8,538 nt of DNA from SIG440 sp045647905 (GTDB taxonomy: Bacteria; Bacillota; Clostridia; Monoglobales; Monoglobaceae). A program made the position numbers and the translations under genes. Below, piece after piece: positions 4,405-8,538 of the stretch. The stretch is taken from assembly GCA_045647905.1 (NCBI GenBank), contig JAZRMZ010000118.1, positions 1 through 8,538 of the forward strand. The letters run 5' to 3'. Each line of letters starts with the position of its first letter. Within the stretch, counting starts at the first letter, position 1. The notes under the pieces are model-generated. The model was not told where the DNA came from, searched no databases, and saw only the letters and a list, made by a program, of their open reading frames with translations.

Positions 4405-6687
4405 TTATCTCAGCAAATCCAGCATCATTTCAACATTCTTATTTGCAAGAATTTTATACTGTCTGCTCTTTTCTTCAAGACCGGAGCATATTTCCTCACG
4501 GTTTTCAAATATTCTGTCGGCATAGTCACACATCTTTTCCACATCAACATTCTGAGCATCAATCAAAAACTTCTGTTCAATGGATTCCATAACCGCAGTA
4601 ACCTTTGGGTCATAATCAAGAGCAATGGCAGGAACAGCATTTTTTGCCGCATAAATCAAGGTATGGAGTCTCATTCCAAGAACAAACTTTGATTTCCCCA
4701 TAATCCCCAGCATAACCTCAGGTGAAATACCTTTTTCGAGAATTGCACATTGGCCTTTTATCATCCCCGCAATGCGCTCGGAAATATTACGGTCAAAACC
4801 ATCCTGCATGGAAACAATCAATGGCATCACGCCGTACTTGTCTCTCACATATTCAGCGAATTCAGCGACCTTACTTTCAAGATTTTTGTCGCTGTTTTTC
4901 CATTCTCTCACAGCCACAGCAAAAAACTCTTTTTCTTCAGAAATGCCAACTTTGTTCAATTCCGAAGCAATGGCTTTCTCATTTGCGCTTTCAAGAGAAA
5001 AAACAGGGTCGGCAGTCACAAAAACAGGAATATCCTTTGCAACAAGCCCTTCAAGTTCTTCTTTTGAAGATTTTTCACGCAGTGTAATCAAATCTGTTTT
5101 GTTAACAGCCTTTTTCAATTTTCTTTTATTGGCATTTTTGCAGATAGGTCCAATCCCATTGGCATAAATCATCACCTTGGCACCACAGATTTTTGCCATC
5201 CGCATTATGGCAAGATAATAATATAAGGATTTGGAGCTGGTCACATCCTGAAGCAAACTTCCGCCGCCGCTCACCAGTAGCTTGGTTCTTCTGAGGGCTC
5301 CGGAAATTTTGCATATGCTGAATCTGTCAATTGAATCCACACCATACAGCTTTGACGTTTCTTCCGGGTTTTTGGACAACACCGTGATATTGAGGTTGGG
5401 ACATTTTTCACGAAGGCCTTTGACAATTGCCGTCAGAATGGCATCATCACCACTGTTATGAAAACCATAATACCCTGAAAGCATAACGTCAATATCCCGC
5501 TTGCTGTTTCCGTGGTAAATAAACTTGTCAATATCTTCAAACTCCGACTTTTCAACATCATTGATTTTTGAATCCTTCACAATTGAAACATACATCTTCA
5601 TGGCATCATCAGCCATTGTCTCAACCGAATAATACTTTTTCACCGTTTCAATGGAAAAATCGCCCAAATGCTTTCTGTACTCTTCCTTTTCGGGGTCAAG
5701 AATCGTAAGAATGTCATCACGCAACTTCTCGGTTGTGGTCATTTCACAGCCACGACAGCAAAAATTGGTATCAATGGACACCTGAAGTTTATCTTCATCA
5801 AAAATTCCGATATAACCTTCGTTTCCCGCAATGATAGCAGGCTTTCTGCACGCCATTGCCTCAAGTGCCGCACGGCTTACACCAACAAAAATATCTCCCG
5901 AAGCAACAAACTTGTTAATATCAGTACGTCCGTTTGTTGTGATAACAACCCTTCTGCCCATTTTGGTGTTCATTGCCGATGCTTCCTGATTTATGGTGTC
6001 AAAATCATTTCCGCCGCCAACAACAACAACCTCAAGATTATCTATCCTTTTGCAAAGCTCAGGAACAGCTTCAATCAGCTTGTGTGCCGCAAAGCTTCGG
6101 TCAACATCCATACGGCTGACATAAACAATTCTTGTCCTGTCTTTTCCAAAATCAAATTCCTTTGCCACATCCGAAAAATCAACATTTTCCGAAAACTTCT
6201 CCATGTCAACACCATTTATGGTAACACGGATGTTGTCAGGCTCACAGTTATAATTGTCAACCAGATATTTTTTTATATCATCACTAACCGCCAGAGACCG
6301 ATCACCCCAATTTGTCAGCAAATTAAGGGGAAATCTTGTGTCAAAAACCCAATGGGCGGTGGTAACAAATCTGAATTTATACTTCTTTTGCAGTCTTCCG
6401 CACAAAAAACCCGGAATTCTTGCGTGAGCATGAACCACATCAATATTATTGTCAAGTATAATTCTTTCCAGCTTGCTGTACGCTTTACGCATATCACCAA
6501 CAGACTTGCTGTGCAAAGGTGCCTCAAAATGCTTAATTCCCGCACTTTCAAGCTCCGAAACATAAGCTCCGCCGTTGGATACAACAAAAACCTCAACTCC
6601 ACGACGTGCCAAAGCCTTTGAAAGCTCAACAATATGCGTCTCGGCACCTCCGATATCCAACTGCATGGTTGCCATTAAAACTCTCAT
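4405..6687 (-). CDS. csaB: Glycosyltransferase family 4 / CsaB polysaccharide pyruvyl transferase fusion
   Basis: This 760-residue protein joins two enzymes. Residues 1 to about 370 are a GT-B fold, GT4-type glycosyltransferase: GGAETHIVEL (13-22), the TINGVD acceptor/donor-cleft loop (156-161), and SRAALEAMACRKPAI (271-285) with conserved Glu276; the first Glu of the usual E-x7-E pair is not present. After a charged linker (370-397), residues 398-760 are CsaB-like: GYYGFHNSGDDAIL (405-418), SGGGSLLQDVTS (473-484), YANGIGPI (508-515), GMRLHTLIYA (671-680) and ALDYDPKV (689-696). CsaB transfers pyruvate from phosphoenolpyruvate to a wall polysaccharide, making ketal groups bound by S-layer-homology (SLH) domains; that is known for Bacillus, inferred here. 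ATG 6687 is chosen because GGAG ends 6 bases before it; ATG 6699 lacks a spaced site. The gene follows the LCP gene by 66 bases without its own clear promoter. Confidence 0.93.
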   Translation of the reverse strand: MRVLMATMQLDIGGAETHIVELSKALARRGVEVFVVSNGGAYVSELESAGIKHFEAPLHSKSVGDMRKAYSKLERIILDNNIDVVHAHARIPGFLCGRLQKKYKFRFVTTAHWVFDTRFPLNLLTNWGDRSLAVSDDIKKYLVDNYNCEPDNIRVTINGVDMEKFSENVDFSDVAKEFDFGKDRTRIVYVSRMDVDRSFAAHKLIEAVPELCKRIDNLEVVVVGGGNDFDTINQEASAMNTKMGRRVVITTNGRTDINKFVASGDIFVGVSRAALEAMACRKPAIIAGNEGYIGIFDEDKLQVSIDTNFCCRGCEMTTTEKLRDDILTILDPEKEEYRKHLGDFSIETVKKYYSVETMADDAMKMYVSIVKDSKINDVEKSEFEDIDKFIYHGNSKRDIDVMLSGYYGFHNSGDDAILTAIVKGLREKCPNLNITVLSKNPEETSKLYGVDSIDRFSICKISGALRRTKLLVSGGGSLLQDVTSSKSLYYYLAIMRMAKICGAKVMIYANGIGPICKNANKRKLKKAVNKTDLITLREKSSKEELEGLVAKDIPVFVTADPVFSLESANEKAIASELNKVGISEEKEFFAVAVREWKNSDKNLESKVAEFAEYVRDKYGVMPLIVSMQDGFDRNISERIAGMIKGQCAILEKGISPEVMLGIMGKSKFVLGMRLHTLIYAAKNAVPAIALDYDPKVTAVMESIEQKFLIDAQNVDVEKMCDYADRIFENREEICSGLEEKSRQYKILANKNVEMMLDLLR

Positions 6688-6753
6688 AACAATCTCCATT
6701 GCCCAACAGGGGCTGTTTCAACGTGATTCACACGCCAATTCTTCTTTTTAATA

Positions 6754-7731
6754 TTATTCTTCTGTTGTATCAAGCGGTGTTTTTCTGTTTTCATCAAACA
6801 CCGTGGTTACCAGTTGATTTGTTGCCGCTGTATCTGCAATATAATATGAAATACCGCTGACCATTCTGGGCGCACCGGGCAACTGATGCATCTTCACCTT
6901 GTCTGCCGACATTTTTGAAACAGGGCCCAGATGTCTCAGCAAATCCTTAACTGAATAATTTGTTCTGATATATTTGGTAACAACACCGAAAATATCCGTT
7001 GCATCAGCAAGATACTTAGGCTGGAGCTTCTGCGCAACAATAGCCTTAAGGAACGCCTGCTGTGCTTCTATTCTTCCCAAATCTCCTGTTGCATATCCCG
7101 AATATCCGGGGTTGCCCTGTCTGAATCTTACAAAATCGTGAGCCGCCTCACCGTCAAGGTGCTGCATGCCGGGTTTCAGGTCAATATGAAGATTCTGAAC
7201 AGGGTCATCGTATTTCATATGGAAGGGAATTTCAAAATCAACTCCGCCCAAAACATCAATTATATCCTTGAATCCGTCAAAGTCAACAGTCATGAAATAA
7301 TGAATGGGAAGTCCCGTAAGCTCTTTAATTTTGCGAACAGCATAATCTTCGGGTTCGTCATAATTACCTTTTCTGACCTCCTGGGCACCGATACCGATTG
7401 CCGCATTAACCTTCTGATGTCCGTTGCCCACCGGAATTCTTGTGTCTCTGGGAACAGACAAAACATTAATTTCGTTTGTGTAGCCGTTCATGCTCACAAG
7501 CATAATGGTATCACTTCTCATTCCGCCTTCGTCAACACCCAGAAGCAAAATATTAACCACATTCATTTCGCCCTGTGGAATTGCATCCAGTTCATCAAGG
7601 CTTGTTGTTTCGCCGCCAAAACTTATACTTGTGATGCTGTCTGCCGCAATAACACCGCCGATGGTTGCAAGCATAACGCATAACGCCCCCATCAAAGCCA
7701 CAAACCTGTTTGTAATTCTATAATGTTTCAT
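6754..7731 (-). CDS. LytR-CpsA-Psr (LCP) family cell-wall glycopolymer ligase
   Basis: LCP proteins are membrane-anchored enzymes that move a lipid-linked anionic glycopolymer onto peptidoglycan outside the cell. The 325 residues start with a basic tail and one membrane helix (about 9-29), which anchors an extracellular domain. Family motifs: LLGVDEGGMRSDTIMLVS (63-80), SVPRDTRIP (92-100) with the phosphate-binding Arg, HQKVNAA (105-111), GGVDFEIP (162-169), LDGEAAHDFVRFR (192-204) and DLGRIEAQQAFLKA (217-230). All key arginines and aspartates appear present. AAAGG lies 10 bases before ATG 7731 but only 1 base before ATG 7740, so 7731 is preferred. It has its own perfect promoter and precedes the GT4-CsaB fusion, so a role in attaching the same polymer is a reasonable inference. 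Which polymer cannot be told. Confidence 0.94.
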   Translation of the reverse strand: MKHYRITNRFVALMGALCVMLATIGGVIAADSITSISFGGETTSLDELDAIPQGEMNVVNILLLGVDEGGMRSDTIMLVSMNGYTNEINVLSVPRDTRIPVGNGHQKVNAAIGIGAQEVRKGNYDEPEDYAVRKIKELTGLPIHYFMTVDFDGFKDIIDVLGGVDFEIPFHMKYDDPVQNLHIDLKPGMQHLDGEAAHDFVRFRQGNPGYSGYATGDLGRIEAQQAFLKAIVAQKLQPKYLADATDIFGVVTKYIRTNYSVKDLLRHLGPVSKMSADKVKMHQLPGAPRMVSGISYYIADTAATNQLVTTVFDENRKTPLDTTEE

Positions 7732-7792
7732 TTTATTCATGCCTTTCTTCTTATACTGTTAAAACAACAATATCCATACGTTATCAGCATTC

Positions 7793-7821
7793 ATTATACA
7801 CCAACAGCATAACAATGTCAA
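7793..7821 (-). promoter_or_regulatory. Perfect-consensus sigma-A promoter for the LCP-csaB unit
   Basis: On the minus strand, TTGACA (7821-7816), exactly 17 bases, then TATAAT (7798-7793): both boxes and the spacing are full consensus. Transcription would start near 7786, about 55 bases before the LCP start codon. The -35 box lies 17 bases beyond the yhbY stop, so the unit can be expressed apart from rsmA-yhbY. Confidence 0.85.
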
Positions 7822-7837
7822 TTATTTCATCAAAACT

Positions 7838-8119
7838 TTACATTTCACAAAGATTTTTGTCGCTCCGCTTATACAAAACAAATTTATTTCCAATCACAAT
7901 AACAACCTGAGAACTTGTTTTTTCAGCAAGCTCCTCTGCTGCCTCACGTATTCCCAGCAGAGAGTTTTCCAGCACATGAACCTTTATCAATTCCCGTGCT
8001 GCAAGGGCGTCTGCCGCCATCTTAACCACATTTTCCGAAACTCCGTCCTTTCCAATCTGATAAAGGGCAGGAACATTCGCCGCCAATCCTTTTAAATATG
8101 CTCTTTCCTTACTTGTCAT
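7838..8119 (-). CDS. yhbY: YhbY/CRS1-family ribosome-associated RNA-binding protein
   Basis: A 93-residue single CRM-domain protein (YhbY in E. coli, YqeI in B. subtilis) that binds RNA and is linked to assembly of the large ribosomal subunit. Visible signatures are an N-terminal LKGLAANVPALYQIGKDG (9-26) containing the GxxG-type loop GKDG, ARELIKVHVL (41-50), and the closing strand VIGNKFVLYKRS (75-86). Length equals the family norm. SD-like AAAGGTG (8133-8127) is spaced 7 bases from ATG 8119. It follows rsmA by 22 bases and is probably co-transcribed with it. No hairpin terminator is seen after its stop, so read-through into the LCP gene is likely. In many Firmicutes the neighbours are nadD and yqeK, which are not present here. 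Confidence 0.94.
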   Translation of the reverse strand: MTSKERAYLKGLAANVPALYQIGKDGVSENVVKMAADALAARELIKVHVLENSLLGIREAAEELAEKTSSQVVIVIGNKFVLYKRSDKNLCEM

Positions 8120-8141
8120 TTTTCTTCACCTTTCCTTTGAT

Positions 8142-8538
8142 TTACAACAAATCCGAAAGCCTTGCAAACTGTTCAAGGCTCAACTTTTCGCCTCTGATAT
8201 TTACGTCAAGTTTCATCTCCTCCAACGCCTTTTGAACCGAATCCTTTCCTATATCAATATAGGGACTTTTTGAAAGGGCATTCAAAAGTGTTTTCCTGCG
8301 CTGTCCAAAAGCAGATTTAATAATCGCAAACATCTTCTCTTTATCTTTCACCACCACCGTTGGCTTTTCCTGAACTTCAAGGCGTATAACCACCGAGGCA
8401 ACCTTTGGCTGGGGCATAAAGCAATGGGGCTCCGCCTTTGCAATAATTTTCGGCACGGTATAGAACTGCACCGCCGCAGAAAGGGCACCATAATCCTTTC
8501 CGCCGGGCAATGCCGCCATACGGTCAGCAACCTCCTTC
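8142..8538 (-). CDS. rsmA: 16S rRNA dimethyladenosine transferase, C-terminal part
   Basis: RsmA (KsgA) dimethylates two adjacent adenosines in the 3'-terminal hairpin of 16S rRNA, a late 30S maturation step that also confers kasugamycin sensitivity. The frame is open to the right edge, so only about 132 C-terminal codons are visible; the SAM-binding N-terminal half lies outside. The visible part begins with the signature KEVADRMAALPGGKDYGALS, then AVQFYTVPKI, FMPQPKVASVVIRL and AFGQRRKTLLNAL, followed by the small C-terminal helical domain ending in LEQFARLSDLL. The Met at 8519 lies within the conserved run and is not a start. It is the first visible gene of the minus-strand series, 22 bases before yhbY. 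Confidence 0.96.
   Translation of the reverse strand, partial: KEVADRMAALPGGKDYGALSAAVQFYTVPKIIAKAEPHCFMPQPKVASVVIRLEVQEKPTVVVKDKEKMFAIIKSAFGQRRKTLLNALSKSPYIDIGKDSVQKALEEMKLDVNIRGEKLSLEQFARLSDLL

Noticed and set aside
5668..6621. Long plus-strand open frame (317 codons) opposite the GT4-CsaB gene
   Set aside because: It is a shadow of a clearly homologous coding strand. Its product has no recognisable domain, and no ribosome-binding site or promoter is seen for it.
6700..6753. Own promoter or terminator between the LCP and csaB genes
   Set aside because: Only short hairpins (AACAG/CTGTT, CGTG/CACG) without U-runs and no spaced -35/-10 boxes were seen; co-transcription is the simpler reading.
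7138..7683. Plus-strand open frame of 181 codons opposite the LCP gene
   Set aside because: Antisense shadow of a gene with all LCP motifs; no family resemblance or ribosome-binding site.
8142..8519. Separate small gene starting at ATG 8519
   Set aside because: Codons to its right continue the conserved KEVADRM of RsmA in frame to the window edge, so the Met is internal.

Overview
The window looks like a chromosomal piece of a low-GC Gram-positive bacterium, most likely a Clostridia member (Oscillospiraceae/Ruminococcus-like). Pointers are the DUF1385 (YqhQ)-PrmC pair, SpoVG, a LytR-CpsA-Psr (LCP) protein next to a CsaB-type pyruvyl transferase, purine-rich Shine-Dalgarno sites, AT-rich spacers with sigma-A-type promoters, and a dispersed TCATTCTGAG-type palindromic repeat. 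This assignment is an inference. No rRNA, tRNA, CRISPR array, transposase or phage gene was seen.

Layout. Positions 1-378 hold no protein gene that can be supported. They contain one repeat copy, a good promoter (126-154) and about 200 bases of strongly structured leader RNA. Then come two overlapping plus-strand genes, yqhQ (DUF1385 membrane protein) and prmC (release-factor glutamine methyltransferase), ended by a textbook terminator at 2183-2221. A nested palindrome at 2224-2358 separates prmC from minus-strand murC. murC and plus-strand spoVG are divergent across an AT-rich spacer with a promoter on each side. spoVG ends at a two-way terminator and a second repeat locus (4297-4402). From there to the right edge everything is on the minus strand, transcribed rsmA (3' part only) - yhbY - LCP gene - glycosyltransferase/CsaB fusion. 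A perfect-consensus promoter lies between yhbY and the LCP gene.

Functional picture. Two themes alternate. One is cell envelope: MurC makes UDP-MurNAc-L-Ala, the LCP protein probably attaches a glycopolymer to peptidoglycan, the GT4-CsaB fusion probably builds and pyruvylates such a polymer, and SpoVG is a nucleic-acid-binding regulator. The other is translation: PrmC modifies release factors, RsmA dimethylates 16S rRNA, and YhbY is a ribosome-associated RNA-binding protein. The LCP and GT4-CsaB genes share strand, spacing and one strong promoter, so they look like one cell-wall glycopolymer unit.

The least explained parts are the structured leader in front of yqhQ, with overlapping alternative pairings next to the translation start, and the repeat family, two copies of which show a compensatory base-pair change.
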